A stretch of DNA of 64,000 nt from Tragulus kanchil (GCA_022376925.1 JAIOJX010000028.1:70707001-70771000), one strand, 5' to 3'; numbered from the stretch's first letter, positions 1-12,515 are shown. Translations and numbers: made by a program. The notes: a model not told the origin generated them from the letters alone.

Positions 1-223
1 GGATCCAGGACTACACAGCTCCTCTCCTTCACCGTTGTTTCACCATGACTACTGCTTCAGGATGCTTTAATTAATGACTGTTCTTTTCCTAGAAAGCAAA
101 TAAATAAGAAAGAGAAAAGGCTTTATTAAATTCTTATTATTTATGGTTGTTATACATAAAGTCCATTTGAGTTTGAAAAAATTACTGTCAATCAAAAATA
201 AATATCTGGTGTGAAAATTAGCA

Positions 224-432
224 GGGCTTCACTGATGGCTCAGTGGTAAAGAATCTGTCTGTCAAAACAGAAAACGTGGGTTCCCTAGGTTGAGAAGAGA
301 CCCTGAGAGTGGAATGGCTACCCACTCCAGTATTCTTGCCTGTGGAATCCCATGGACAGAGAAAACTAGTAGGCTATAGACCAGGAAGTGGCAAAGGAGT
401 TGGACACAATTTAGCAACTAAGCAATAACAAT
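224..432 (+). mobile_element. Bov-tA SINE, copy A
   Basis: It begins with a diverged tRNA-like head (GGGCTTCACTGATGGCTCAG). This continues into the Bov-A body, with CCACTCCAGTATTCTTGCC and a diverged form of the usual AGTCGGACACGACTGAGC end. The family is ruminant-specific and non-autonomous, mobilised by BovB. It is about full length but clearly diverged, so an old insertion. Confidence 0.88.
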
Positions 433-1096
433 GAAAATGAATACCTTGAGCTGAGACTGTCAAAAGTCTTTGAACTAATGAGCCTTTGCAGGGAGCACAG
501 TATTCAGAATAGTTTAAAATACGCAAACATTGCATGAGGAGATTCATAAAGCTGTAGAATTATTCTAAGCCTGAACAAAATGTGTCTGAACTTTAAAGGG
601 ATTTAGCTATTAATTTGTAAGTGTTGAACATAGTTGACATTTCAAATTGAATTGTTACTGAAATAATCACATCAAATCTCTTGGTTAAATGTTTAAAATA
701 GGATCCATAAAATATGCATGTTACCAAATCAAGGCAAAGGGAATTTCTTCAAAATATATGATTCTTATTTAGATAAAATGTTAGATGACTTTTGATTAGA
801 AGTAAAATCATCTCTTGAGTGTGAGCTGCATTTATTCATCAAAGAAAATTTGAGTGTACGTAATGGAAGGGTTTATGCAGTGTTTATTGTATGTCGATTC
901 CCTGTGAAGAAACAAGTTTAAAAGTTTTAAAACTCATTTCTGATGTCTCATGACTACTATGGTGAAAAACCACTGTTTCAAAGCAGTTTTGCATGTCAGT
1001 AATATTTCCCAAGGTCAAATGTCTTGAAATCATTCCTACCAAGTATTTTTTCCCCTCTCTCATTCTTGGAGTTGCTGTTATCTCTCCTCTCAGGGA
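433..1096. other. AT-rich spacer without recognised features
   Basis: No reading frame, RNA gene or repeat family that I can name. 433-1030 is repeated at 1529-2126. 1031-1096 is the join spacer of duplication 1. Confidence 0.6.
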
Positions 1097-1319
1097 GGAT
1101 CCAGGACTACACAGCTCCTCTCCTTCACCGTTGTTTCACCATGACTACTGCTTCAGGATGCTTTAATTAATGACTGTTCTTTTCCTAGAAAGCAAATAAA
1201 TAAGAAAGAGAAAAGGCTTTATTAAATTCTTATTATTTATGGTTGTTATACATAAAGTCCATTTGAGTTTGAAAAAATTACTGTCAATCAAAAATAAATA
1301 TCTGGTGTGAAAATTAGCA

Positions 1320-1528
1320 GGGCTTCACTGATGGCTCAGTGGTAAAGAATCTGTCTGTCAAAACAGAAAACGTGGGTTCCCTAGGTTGAGAAGAGACCCT
1401 GAGAGTGGAATGGCTACCCACTCCAGTATTCTTGCCTGTGGAATCCCATGGACAGAGAAAACTAGTAGGCTATAGACCAGGAAGTGGCAAAGGAGTTGGA
1501 CACAATTTAGCAACTAAGCAATAACAAT
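1320..1528 (+). mobile_element. Bov-tA SINE, copy B
   Basis: Same SINE as at 224-432, repeated by duplication 1. It is identical by eye, so it should not be counted as a second insertion. Confidence 0.88.
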
Positions 1529-2126
1529 GAAAATGAATACCTTGAGCTGAGACTGTCAAAAGTCTTTGAACTAATGAGCCTTTGCAGGGAGCACAGTATT
1601 CAGAATAGTTTAAAATACGCAAACATTGCATGAGGAGATTCATAAAGCTGTAGAATTATTCTAAGCCTGAACAAAATGTGTCTGAACTTTAAAGGGATTT
1701 AGCTATTAATTTGTAAGTGTTGAACATAGTTGACATTTCAAATTGAATTGTTACTGAAATAATCACATCAAATCTCTTGGTTAAATGTTTAAAATAGGAT
1801 CCATAAAATATGCATGTTACCAAATCAAGGCAAAGGGAATTTCTTCAAAATATATGATTCTTATTTAGATAAAATGTTAGATGACTTTTGATTAGAAGTA
1901 AAATCATCTCTTGAGTGTGAGCTGCATTTATTCATCAAAGAAAATTTGAGTGTACGTAATGGAAGGGTTTATGCAGTGTTTATTGTATGTCGATTCCCTG
2001 TGAAGAAACAAGTTTAAAAGTTTTAAAACTCATTTCTGATGTCTCATGACTACTATGGTGAAAAACCACTGTTTCAAAGCAGTTTTGCATGTCAGTAATA
2101 TTTCCCAAGGTCAAATGTCTTGAAAT

Positions 2127-2569
2127 ATGTTGTGTCTATATTTATTGTCACATTGAGTTGATAATGGCACATGGGTGAACACTGTATCACTTTGTTGCAT
2201 TTTTAATCTTGTATGCCTGCTTTCAACTCAGTTCTGAGCATGTGATACTAGTTGTTTGGTTATTGGTAAATACGTAAAGTTTATTTTTTAAATAAATCTA
2301 AATTTGTTAAATCAACTTGCTTTTTAAAAAAGTACATATAGATAAGTAATACGTACGGAACATAGATGTTCATAACCATAAACTGATTCTCTAGGACTGA
2401 TGTTTGAGAAGTAACTCTAAAATCTCTTATAGTAGATGTTCAATAAATATGTGTTGAATGAATGTATTAAAGTATCTTTTTAGAACTTTATTTTTCTAAT
2501 AATAGAATCCAGGAGAGAGTACTGCTAGTGTATGTATTTTTCGAGTTAATTCTTTGCATATATATTTTT
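2127..2569. other. AT-rich spacer with a possible L2/MIR tail
   Basis: Mostly unrecognised. At about 2430-2465 the string TTCAATAAATATGTGTTGAA followed by TGAATG resembles the common 3' end of L2/MIR-type elements, but too little remains to assign it firmly. Confidence 0.4.
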
Positions 2570-2827
2570 TTTGCCTCTTTTATTGATTTTTCTTTTATTT
2601 GTTTTTCATCTGTCTTTATTCTTTGGCCTGTGTGGGCCTTCCATTGCAGTGGATTCTCACTGCAGAGCACCGACTCTGGGCACATGCGCTCCAAAGCACT
2701 AGCTCATAATTGGACATACTGGTCCAGCTGCTCCACGGCGCTTGGGATCTTCCTGGGCCAGGGATTGAACTGGTGCTCCTTGCACTGCAAGGTGGACTCT
2801 TTATCCACTGAACTACCAGGGAAACCC
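2570..2827 (-). mobile_element. CHR-type tRNA-Glu-derived SINE
   Basis: Read on the minus strand it starts GGGTTTCCCTGGTAGTTCAG near 2827, a diverged CHR head. The body follows (CCAGTTCAATCCCTGGCCCA, then CTCATTGCAG-like blocks) and it ends in an A-rich tail near 2570. The same subfamily occurs at 20578-20697 and 41640-41856. It accounts for all frames open between 2488 and 2873. Confidence 0.85.
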
Positions 2828-5071
2828 CCGCAAATTTGTTTTTAATCAGTATTTTTCTATCTGCCATGATCAAAATGCCTCATTTTCCAGGAATTTCTGT
2901 GCCCTTTGTTCTGCTAATGGAATCTTCCTTATAAAACCTACCAAAACAAAGACTTGAGAAAACATGACATTTACAAAGTAACAGTAAAAATGCAAAGTTC
3001 TGTATTAACACTTGATGTGTAGGAATTTCTCAGCATATGAATTAAATGTACTTTTTAATGTATGTTAACATCAAAAAGTATTTTATACTATTGACTACAG
3101 TTTTAAAATAGACTACCTGTCTTGGGATTTCTAGGTTTTAGAAATCTCAGGGAAACAGGATTTAACTAAAATATTTTCAGAATGCTACAAAAGACATACG
3201 AGTGCTCCCGATGGGATGAGTTTCTGTTGATAAAACATAAGAGGAGATGGGTTTCTTTTGTCAAAACAGAAATGTGTGGCTGTTACCTTCCCCTGCATTT
3301 TGCAGTAAATATCCAGTCAGCTATTTAGAGACTATAGAGATTGCATTATATTGACTAATTACAATATGTGTTTTCACTTTTTGTTTTAATGAAACTAATT
3401 CAAAAATCAAGCTTTATGTGTCTGCGCTCCAAAAGTTTACCAAAGTATCTCCAGATCAAAGGAGAAGTCAGGACTCATCCAGGTTTTTTTTTTTTTTTTT
3501 TTATATAAAAAAAAGAATCATCACCAGATAATGCAAATGGACCCAAAGGAGGTGACAGAGTAAGGAGGAGAGGTCAAATTCAGCAGTTTCATAGGCCAGG
3601 AGGGAAAGTTTGCTTTTACTTTTTTGTATCAAGATCTCTTAGAAGTATTTAATACTGCGCAATTTTCTAAGCTGAAATCTTTTTCCTCTTGTAAGCTGTC
3701 TTTGATTTTCAAATTATTTTCCTTTCTCCTCACTTTGTATATACAGATGAAATCCAGAAGTGTTTATTGCTTAGTTTATGCTGACTACCGGTATCCCTGT
3801 TACATAAACATCTAAATAGATTGTTTTACATCGTAAATCTAGATCACATAATCCCTTGAATATTAGATTTGTCAAACATTTATTTGGTGTTTGTCAAGCA
3901 CTAGGTAATATTTTGTTCTTTCAGAAATACGAATATGGATAAGACACAGTTCATGGTCTAAGGAGCTTCAGATTCAGGAGGAAACTAATGTTTTCTGTCT
4001 CATACATTTTCATTTCAAAATGAGAGATACAAAGCTTATAATTAAAAAATGAGAGGTGAACAGTTGGATCTGATGCTTAAAAAGAGAAGACTATCAACAA
4101 AGTATAAAGTTTGAAGTCAGTAAGATCTAGTTAATTGTTGAAGAAATGATTGAGACTGAACTTGCCCGGGAAATATATATGGTAGTGAACAATAGTAGGA
4201 GAGAAAAGCAAGCAAGAGAAAGAATGTAAGCCAACACAACCAAGTAGCTTAAGCAAATAAAGAAAGGATAGTATGTAGTAGGACACTGTAAGGGCAGAGA
4301 TTTTCAAGAAGTGGGAAGGATTGACGTTCTCAATTGTTGATCAAAAATAAAGGACAGAGAATAAGCCATTGGCAGTTTAGGTCAATTAAATTTCTTTAAG
4401 AAGGGGAATTGGTCTGGTTGTGGGAGTCAAGAAAGCTGATTTCTGAAATGTGTCAAGAAGGTTAAGTGACACCAGCTTATTAAGGAGTCATGGATAAAAG
4501 AAGTTTTGTTTAATGGTAGAAAAACTGTATTCAAGTTTTTTTGTGATGGATGAAAGCAAATGGAAAAAGATTATTTAAAATCCTAAAAGTATAGAATAAG
4601 ATATAGGAGAGCATTGCTACAGGATCCAGAGTATAAACAGAGATGTTCAATGTGAAAGGAAGTTTAAGCACTCTTCTTCTGAAACAGGGGGAAGCTTCAA
4701 AAGTACAATGCTTTTGATAGTTGGAGGCAGAGGGAGGGAAACTGGAGAAGGTCTGTGGCATCCCTGAGAGTAGGATGATGCTCATGGAGGCCAACAGCAA
4801 GGAACCGATGGTTTGGAATGCAGCTGTAAGAACAGAGGAATCAGCTAGCTCAAGTTGAATAGAAATGCCCTCATGAGAAGCACCTTTATCAGTAGGATTT
4901 GACTATATGCATTCTTACTATTAATAGTTTGCATGTAAAGAGAATTACAACTTTTTGACTGAAGATAAATCAGTATTCAAGACTGTATGTATGTGTATAT
5001 ATCTATATGCATGCCTTATTTACACATGCAGAGAAGTGTATATATGCACATAAATACATAACTGTACATGT
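2828..5071. other. Non-coding AT-rich stretch
   Basis: No gene seen. There is a (T)19 run at 3484-3502. From about 3860 to 4760 there are weak resemblances to an old mammal-wide repeat with an 'AAGACACAGTTCATGG...AAGGAGCTTCAG' pattern; I cannot name the family. TG/TA-rich simple sequence lies at about 4985-5065. This is one of the longer parts of the window that is not duplicated. Confidence 0.5.
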
Positions 5072-5577
5072 TGTTAGGGTGGTAGGCTATTAAAGGGTTA
5101 ACACAGCGGCCGGAGATTCCCCAGCACTAAATAGTCATAAGAAAAGGCCAGTTGTTAGGGTCAACACCGCGACCAGACTCCCGGCACCAAATCAGGGGGT
5201 CAGTTGCTTGCCTGCTGGCACCTGAGAGTCTCCTTAGACCTGCAATAAGGAGATAGCCTTGGCCATAAAAATTCCTCACAAACTGTCAAGAACTTCATAC
5301 CCCCAGCCTGCGGCCACCTCAAGGATAGTGGGCTCATCACTGGACTTCCCGCCAAGCTTAAACAAAGAACTCGTTTCTGTGCCTGCCCTGAGGGATCCTC
5401 CTCCCCTTTTCTCCTGCTCCCCTTTCCTCCCTAATAAAACCTCCTCGTCCCATCTCCGGGGCGCGATTTTCCTGGCCCATCTCTCGGACCGGACCTGTGG
5501 ATCTCGCCCGGGAACTCTTCCCAAATAAACTTCTTCCCTAACAGCTTGCAGCCCGCCGTGTCTTTGCGATTCTTACA
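5072..5577 (+). mobile_element. Solo LTR of a ruminant endogenous retrovirus, GC-rich
   Basis: It begins TGTTAGGGTGG and ends CGATTCTTACA, the TG...CA form of an LTR, about 506 bp. AATAAA signals lie in CCCTAATAAAACC (about 5430) and CCCAAATAAACTT (about 5522), followed by a GC-rich R/U5-like end. The flanks read CATGT before and TATGT after, a possible but imperfect target-site duplication. Local GC is far above the surroundings. The two opposite-strand frames over it (5259-5528) are LTR shadows, not genes. ERV class I is likely; subfamily not assigned. Confidence 0.75.
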
Positions 5578-7455
5578 TATGTATATTATGTATATAGAGA
5601 AAGAGAGATAAGGGGGTGGTCTTTACTGAAACTCTAAGGCAGGTATTTCCATGTAATTATTTCAATGTCATTAAAAGTCAGAGAAAGTGAGAGCTTTTCT
5701 AAAGTTAGGAGGAATTCTAGAAATTTTGCCACCTTGCTTAGGAAAGGAGCTCTAACTGTTCATTAGGGATTTCCCCAAATAGTATCAATTTTGTAGTCCT
5801 GTAAACACAGTGAAGTGTTTCTGGCAAAGTGAACATCTATTTTGTATTAAATATAATATAAAAATGAGTTTTTAAAATATGCTTTTTAATTGCTTACTCA
5901 GAGTTTGAATGTTTTAAAGTAGTTACTAATAAGGTGTGCTTTATAATTATTAACTATTATTATAATTCAACATGTAATTGAATAATGAGAAAAATAAGGT
6001 ACATACTACTAACATATTTTTATATGTAATAACAGTGTTTCTAAGGAGTGTGACCTCCTGTTCCTCCAGCATCCCTGGCTCTTTCACACCCTGTGCTCTT
6101 GGTCTTACTCATCCTCTTACTGTCATGTCCTACAATGGATGTAGCTTGATTGACTCTCCTTGTTTCCAACCACATGTCAGGAAAACCTTCCTTGATTGTA
6201 TGATCTAAAAGTGCTCCTGCCTCACTACTCATTACTTCATTGTATCTTTTGATTTCCTTTCACAACTCAGATTATCATAACACAGCGGCCGGAGATTCCC
6301 CAGCACTAAATAGTCATAAGAAAAGGCCAGTTGTTAGGGTCAACACCGCGACCAGACTCCCGGCACCAAATCAGGGGGTCAGTTGCTTGCCTGCTGGCAC
6401 CTGAGAGTCTCCTTAGACCTGCAATAAGGAGATAGCCTTGGCCATAAAAATTCCTCACAAACTGTCAAGAACTTCATACCCCAGCCTGCGGCCACCTCAA
6501 GGATAGTGGGCTCATCACTGGACTTCCCGCCAAGCTTAAACAAAGAACTCGTTTCTGTGCCTGCCCTGAGGGATCCTCCTCCCCTTTTCTCCTGCTCCCC
6601 TTTCCTCCCTAATAAAACCTCCTCGTCCCATCTCCGGGGCGCGATTTTCCTGGCCCATCTCTCGGACCGGACCTGTGGATCTCGCCCGGGAACTCTTCCC
6701 AAATAAACTTCTTCCCTAACAGCTTGCAGCCCGCCGTGTCTTTGCGATTCTTACATATGTATATTATGTATATAGAGAAAGAGAGATAAGGGGGTGGTCT
6801 TTACTGAAACTCTAAGGCAGGTATTTCCATGTAATTATTTCAATGTCATTAAAAGTCAGAGAAAGTGAGAGCTTTTCTAAAGTTAGGAGGAATTCTAGAA
6901 ATTTTGCCACCTTGCTTAGGAAAGGAGCTCTAACTGTTCATTAGGGATTTCCCCAAATAGTATCAATTTTGTAGTCCTGTAAACACAGTGAAGTGTTTCT
7001 GGCAAAGTGAACATCTATTTTGTATTAAATATAATATAAAAATGAGTTTTTAAAATATGCTTTTTAATTGCTTACTCAGAGTTTGAATGTTTTAAAGTAG
7101 TTACTAATAAGGTGTGCTTTATAATTATTAACTATTATTATAATTCAACATGTAATTGAATAATGAGAAAAATAAGGTACATACTACTAACATATTTTTA
7201 TATGTAATAACAGTGTTTCTAAGGAGTGTGACCTCCTGTTCCTCCAGCATCCCTGGCTCTTTCACACCCTGTGCTCTTGGTCTTACTCATCCTCTTACTG
7301 TCATGTCCTACAATGGATGTAGCTTGATTGACTCTCCTTGTTTCCAACCACATGTCAGGAAAACCTTCCTTGATTGTATGATCTAAAAGTGCTCCTGCCT
7401 CACTACTCATTACTTCATTGTATCTTTTGATTTCCTTCACAACTCAGATTATCAT
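5099..7455. repeat. Tandem near-identical duplication 2 of 23
   Basis: Copy A is 5099-6277 and copy B is 6278-7455, offset 1179 falling to 1178. The copies abut with no spacer. Differences are one C lost in the run near 5300 and one T lost near the end. Each copy holds the LTR from its 28th base plus about 700 bp of 3' flank. Confidence 0.96.
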
Positions 7456-7739
7456 TCATATACTTATTTGTTTATTTGGAGCACAGATTTCTCTAAAACA
7501 AGGTTTGTATTTCAGAGAAGAGGACTTGAACTTAGGAAAATTGAAGATGGAAGGCCATGCAGGGCTACCAGTAACATTCCTGTTCTCTGAACCAGAGGAA
7601 ATCAACCTTGACCTCTTGATACATTAGTCTGTCTACATCAGTTGCGAGGCACGTTGAAAGCAATGTATTACTACTAATAAATTATGAGCTCAATCAATGA
7701 CTTTCTTATAAAATATTATGGATCTAACAGTATCATCTC
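5578..7739. other. Flank of the LTR, non-coding
   Basis: Outside the second LTR copy this is AT-rich sequence seen twice (5578-6277 and 6756-7455), then unique sequence 7456-7739. The short frames at 5978-6232 and 7156-7440 occur in both copies and show no known domain. Confidence 0.5.
6278..6755 (+). mobile_element. Same ERV LTR, 5'-truncated second copy
   Basis: Repeats 5099-5577 with one missing C. It lacks the first 27 bp because the duplication begins inside the LTR. The shared 3' flank shows this is not the partner LTR of a provirus. Confidence 0.75.
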
Positions 7740-7782
7740 TGTAATGTCACTCAGTCATAAAGAGTTAGACATGACTGAGCAA
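7740..7782 (+). mobile_element. Bov-tA/Bov-A SINE 3' end fragment
   Basis: GTCACTCAGTCATAAAGAGT followed by TAGACATGACTGAGCAAC matches the characteristic 3' end of Bov-A-type SINEs. Only about 45 bp remain, running straight into a CT/CA microsatellite as is common for this family. Confidence 0.75.

Positions 7783-7815
<33 letters not shown>
7783..7815. repeat. (TC)n-(CA)n microsatellite
   Basis: A short TC run followed by about 12 CA units directly after the SINE end. Probably grown from the SINE tail and likely polymorphic. Confidence 0.95.
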
Positions 7816-8591
7816 GATGTCACTCAAATGTCACTCTGTGGGAGAATAAAAGGTATTTTACATAATTGGTATAGTAACATTAACTGTTTCTCAGGAAATG
7901 TTAGTATGGTGATGAGTTTAAATTACCGTAGTGTTTTTACCCTAAAATAATTGTTTGGGCATTTTGAAAAATAATTTATAAATATCCATGGGAATGTTGT
8001 GTGCATGTTATGACCATTGTGCATGTGTTTTGAAATAGAAAATAGTTTGGGGGCTACTACTCAAAGTTAATTTTGCGGGATAACTACGCTGCAATTTTAT
8101 TGAGGGGAGAGAAGGTGACCAGTGTTTCTTTGTGTTCACAGTGCCTTGTGACTATGATTTCAAAGTTGTCTGTCAAATGATGGAATCAATTAATGAAATA
8201 GATAAATGGTATAATTTAACTTGTATACCAAGTTCCTGTGACATATTAATTATTAATTGATAGAACTCACTTTGATAGTCTAGAACTTTAAAGGGTAATT
8301 ATGTTGATTACTTTCTACCAAATAGCCAACATTAATTTGGACATCTCCCATTAGGAAAATAGGAACAGATCCAGTCTTCATTGATGATTCCAACAAGTTG
8401 GGATTTTCCTGCATGGATGCTGTGGTTTATAACAACTTCATCATTTTTTCCACACTCCATGTGTACACCACTGTTCTTTCTTCAGCTTGCTATTCTTTTC
8501 ACTTTCTACTACTGCTTACTCCTTTAGTAGAAATAATTGATTAAAGCAGTTTTATTTAAGAGTTTGTCTTTTCCCACCAGCATTTAGGAAC
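7816..8591. other. Non-coding spacer
   Basis: No gene or named repeat recognised. 8421-8591 is the start of duplication 3. Confidence 0.5.
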
Positions 8592-9003
8592 TGTTATGGG
8601 TTGAATTGTGTCCTCTATAAAGATGATGAAATACTAATCCCCAGTACCAGTGAATGTGATTTTTTTCAGAAATAGGGGTTTTGCAGATAATCAAATCAAG
8701 ATGAGGTCGTTACGATGGGCTAAAATGCAATATGACTGGTATCTTTATAAGAAAGGGATTAGGACACAGAGACAGAGACACACTGAGGGAAGAAAATGTG
8801 AAGACACAAGGATAACACCATGTGTAAGGAACTAGGAGGGAGGCATGGAACAGATTTTCCCTTACAACTCTTAGGAGAAATCAACCCTAAAGACACTTTT
8901 ATTTCAGACCTCTAGTCTCTAGAACTATGAGACAATACATTTTTTGAAGTATCAGTTACCCAGTTTGTGATATATCGTATTGGAAGCCCTAGGAAATAAA
9001 TAA
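8592..9003 (+). mobile_element. MLT1-type LTR (ERVL-MaLR), copy A
   Basis: It starts TGTTATGGGTTGAATTGTGT and proceeds through the family's GCAATATGACTGGTATCTTT, AGGCATGGAACAGATTTTCC and ACCCAGTTTGTGATA blocks. It ends at GGAAGCCCTAGGAAATAA. Nearly full length and old. It explains the 61-residue frame at 8650-8835. Confidence 0.88.
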
Positions 9004-11175
9004 AGGGACAGAAGCTAACAGAGAATCTTGGATTAGATGATAGTAACTGATCGGTATAGCTTAAAAATAGTCAGTTAATTATTAAAGCTGTATATAGAAA
9101 ATTATGTGTCAATTAAAGTAATTTATAAATAGTTCATTTTTATATAATTTATTGTAGACAGTGTTGAAAAGAATTTCAGGAAATAGAATTTGTTCGCTAT
9201 CGGTTGCAACTTTTGCCTGAATGTCAGCTATTATCAAAGACTACTTAATCTAACCTTAGATTTTTCCCATTCGGCCTGATACCAATCGGTACTTAAATTA
9301 ATCACGACTTTTTTCTCAGGTTCAGGAGCCTACTGTGATATGTGTTTTGCTCACAGCGTGTGAGTCATCTACTCCAGGCTTCAGATTAACCTTGACATCA
9401 AAAGCGCTGTAACTTCTTGCATCATAGTGAAGTTTCCTTTTTCTGACTTTTTTGTGTCTTTGCTCCACAGCTGTTGTGAGTCCCGGGAATCTGTGAGCCC
9501 ACGCTTGTATTCTTTTCACTTTCTAAAAACTCCATTTTTGCCTTGGACTGCCTGTGGTTTATAACAACTTCATCATTTTCCACACTCCATGTGTACACCA
9601 CTGTTCTTTCTTCAGCTTGCTATTCTTTTCACTTTCTACTACTGCTTACTCCTTTAGTAGAAATAATTGATTAAAGCAGTTTTATTTAAGAGTTTGTCTT
9701 TTCCCACCAGCATTTAGGAACTGTTATGGGTTGAATTGTGTCCTCTATAAAGATGATGAAATACTAATCCCCAGTACCAGTGAATGTGATTTTTTTCAGA
9801 AATAGGGGTTTTGCAGATAATCAAATCAAGATGAGGTCGTTACGATGGGCTAAAATGCAATATGACTGGTATCTTTATAAGAAAGGGATTAGGACACAGA
9901 GACAGAGACACACTGAGGGAAGAAAATGTGAAGACACAAGGATAACACCATGTGTAAGGAACTAGGAGGGAGGCATGGAACAGATTTTCCTTACAACTCT
10001 TAGGAGAAATCAACCCTAAAGACACTTTTATTTCAGACCTCTAGTCTCTAGAACTATGAGACAATACATTTTTTGAAGTATCAGTTACCCAGTTTGTGAT
10101 ATATTGTATTGGAAGCCCTAGGAAATAAATAAAGGGACAGAAGCTAACAGAGAATCTTGGATTAGATGATAGTAACTGATCGGTATAGCTTAAAAATAGT
10201 CAGTTAATTATTAAAGCTGTATATAGAAAATTATGTGTCAATTAAAGTAATTTATAAATAGTTCATTTTTATATAATTTATTGTAGACAGTGTTGAAAAG
10301 AATTTCAGGAAATAGAATTTGTTCGCTATCGGTTGCAACTTTTGCCTGAATGTCAGCTATTATCAAAGACTACTTAATCTAACCTTAGATTTTTCCCATT
10401 CGGCCTGATACCAATCGGTACTTAAATTAATCACGACTTTTTTCTCAGGTTCAGGAGCCTACTGTGATATGTGTTTTGCTCACAGCGTGTGAGTCATCTA
10501 CTCCAGGCTTCAGATTAACCTTGACATCAAAAGCGCTGTAACTTCTTGCATCATAGTGAAGTTCCCTCTTCTATTTATGCTCTCTTCTGTTATTGTTCTT
10601 TCTTTTTTATAGAAGAAGCTGCTCTCATTTTAACATATGGCACTCCACACCACATATGACTCAAACCAAGAAACTATAGCTGTTTATTTTTATATCTGCT
10701 ATATGAGATCACCTCCCTCCATCAGAACAGGGAATCTGTGGCAGCCCAACTGTACACTCTTCATCAGACTCATTTATTCACTCTTTTCTGTATTTCTTTT
10801 TGATCGGTGTCATATGAAATGAAGAGAATTTCTATATTAAACTAGTGCTGTGCAACCACTCTAATCTTCTTCCTTTGAATATTATCTGTTGTGTTTTTTT
10901 TTCAGTCTGATCATTTAAAATAATTGTTAAGCAAAAGAGCTTTAAAGAAAATAATACATAATTATGTCCTCAAATCAAGGCTAACCCAAATATCTCTGGG
11001 ATTTTTAACCATTAGAATGATTTCTTTACTTGAAGGTAGATTCTACTTGAGTGAGATCCAAGAAAAGGTGACAAGAGATATGAGCAAAGTTTGCTTTTCA
11101 ATTCTGTTACTCACTTTTCTGGTCTCACTATATTATTAGATTGGTCACCAGAATTCACTGTAATCTAAGACTAGT
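9004..11175. other. Non-coding sequence around the MaLR LTRs
   Basis: Outside the second MLT1 copy no gene is seen. 9193-9434, 10322-10563 and 11435-11676 are three copies of the same 242 bp, because duplications 3 and 4 overlap. Small frames at 10637-11139 recur 1113 bp downstream. Confidence 0.55.
9722..10132 (+). mobile_element. MLT1-type LTR, copy B
   Basis: Same LTR repeated by duplication 3, differing by about one substitution and a one-base indel. Confidence 0.88.
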
Positions 11176-12515
11176 GCTATGGCCTAAATATTTGTGTCTC
11201 CTCAGAATTCATATGTTGAAGTCCTGTTCCCAGTATGATAGCATTTGGAGGTGAGCCCTTTGGAAAATAAGTGGGAGTTGAGGGTGGAGTACTCATGAAT
11301 GGGACTAGTGCCCTTGTACGAAGTGGGAGAGCTGATGCTCTCCACTCGAGAGAGCCTTCACCAAGAACCCCAGTATGCTGGCACCTTGATCTCCTGTTCA
11401 GTGAGCCCTTTGGAAACATTAGATTTTTCCAAATTTCGCTATCGGTTGCAACTTTTGCCTGAATGTCAGCTATTATCAAAGACTACTTAATCTAACCTTA
11501 GATTTTTCCCATTCGGCCTGATACCAATCGGTACTTAAATTAATCACGACTTTTTTCTCAGGTTCAGGAGCCTACTGTGATATGTGTTTTGCTCACAGCG
11601 TGTGAGTCATCTACTCCAGGCTTCAGATTAACCTTGACATCAAAAGCGCTGTAACTTCTTGCATCATAGTGAAGTTCCCTCTTCTATTTATGCTCTCTTC
11701 TGTTATTGTTCTTTCTTTTTTATAGAAGAAGCTGCTCTCATTTTAACATATGGCACTCCACACCACATATGACTCAAACCAAGAAACTATAGCTGTTTAT
11801 TTTTATATCTGCTATATGAGATCACCTCCCTCCATCAGAACAGGGAATCTGTGGCAGCCCAACTGTACACTCTTCATCAGACTCATTTATTCACTCTTTT
11901 CTGTATTTCTTTTTGATCGGTGTCATATGAAATGAAGAGAATTTCTATATTAAACTAGTGCTGTGCAACCACTCTAATCTTCTTCCTTTGAATATTATCT
12001 GTTGTGTTTTTTTTTCAGTCTGATCATTTAAAATAATTGTTAAGCAAAAGAGCTTTAAAGAAAATAATACATAATTATGTCCTCAAATCAAGGCTAACCC
12101 AAATATCTCTGGGATTTTTAACCATTAGAATGATTTCTTTACTTGAAGGTAGATTCTACTTGAGTGAGATCCAAGAAAAGGTGACAAGAGATATGAGCAA
12201 AGTTTGCTTTTCAATTCTGTTACTCACTTTTCTGGTCTCACTATATTATTAGATTGGTCACCAGAATTCACTGTAATCTAAGACTAGTGCTATGGCCTAA
12301 ATATTTGTGTCTCCTCAGAATTCATATGTTGAAGTCCTGTTCCCAGTATGATAGCATTTGGAGGTGAGCCCTTTGGAAAATAAGTGGGAGTTGAGGGTGG
12401 AGTACTCATGAATGGGACTAGTGCCCTTGTACGAAGTGGGAGAGAGCTGATGCCTCTCTCCACTCGGAGAGAGAGCCTTCACCAAGAACCCCAGTATGCT
12501 GGCACCTTGATCTCC
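10322..12515. repeat. Tandem near-identical duplication 4 of 23
   Basis: Copy A is 10322-11394 and copy B is 11435-12515, offset 1113, with a 40-bp spacer 11395-11434. The spacer contains a stray GTGAGCCCTTTGGAAA that echoes 11252-11268. The end of copy A has several small deletions relative to B, as expected of a poor-quality segment end. Confidence 0.95.
11176..11394 (+). mobile_element. MaLR-type LTR (MST/MLT-like), truncated copy A
   Basis: GCTATGGCCTAAATATTTGT, the TTCATATGTTGAAGTCCT block and the ACTCATGAATGGGACTAGTG block are typical of this class of old LTR. Cut off by the end of copy A. Confidence 0.7.

Larger units (their letters stand above)
1..2126. repeat. Tandem near-identical duplication 1 of 23
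   Basis: Copy A is 1-1030 and copy B is 1097-2126, both on the plus strand, offset 1096. The 66-bp spacer 1031-1096 matches neither flank. The copies end after the same GTCTTGAAAT. Copy A may start before the window. Each copy carries one Bov-tA SINE. Probably one genomic segment represented twice. Confidence 0.95.
8421..10563. repeat. Tandem near-identical duplication 3 of 23
   Basis: Copy A is 8421-9434 and copy B is 9553-10563, offset 1132 then 1130. The spacer 9435-9552 is noisy and holds a stray echo (TATTCTTTTCACTTTCTA, about 9509) of sequence found inside both copies. A transition separates the copies near 8977/10105. The unit carries an MLT1 LTR. Confidence 0.95.

Noticed and set aside
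2488..2873. Overlapping frames up to 105 residues
   Set aside because: They lie entirely in a CHR-type SINE.
5259..5528. Frames of 82-107 residues on both strands in GC-rich DNA
   Set aside because: They coincide with LTR R/U5 sequence; their openness follows from high GC.
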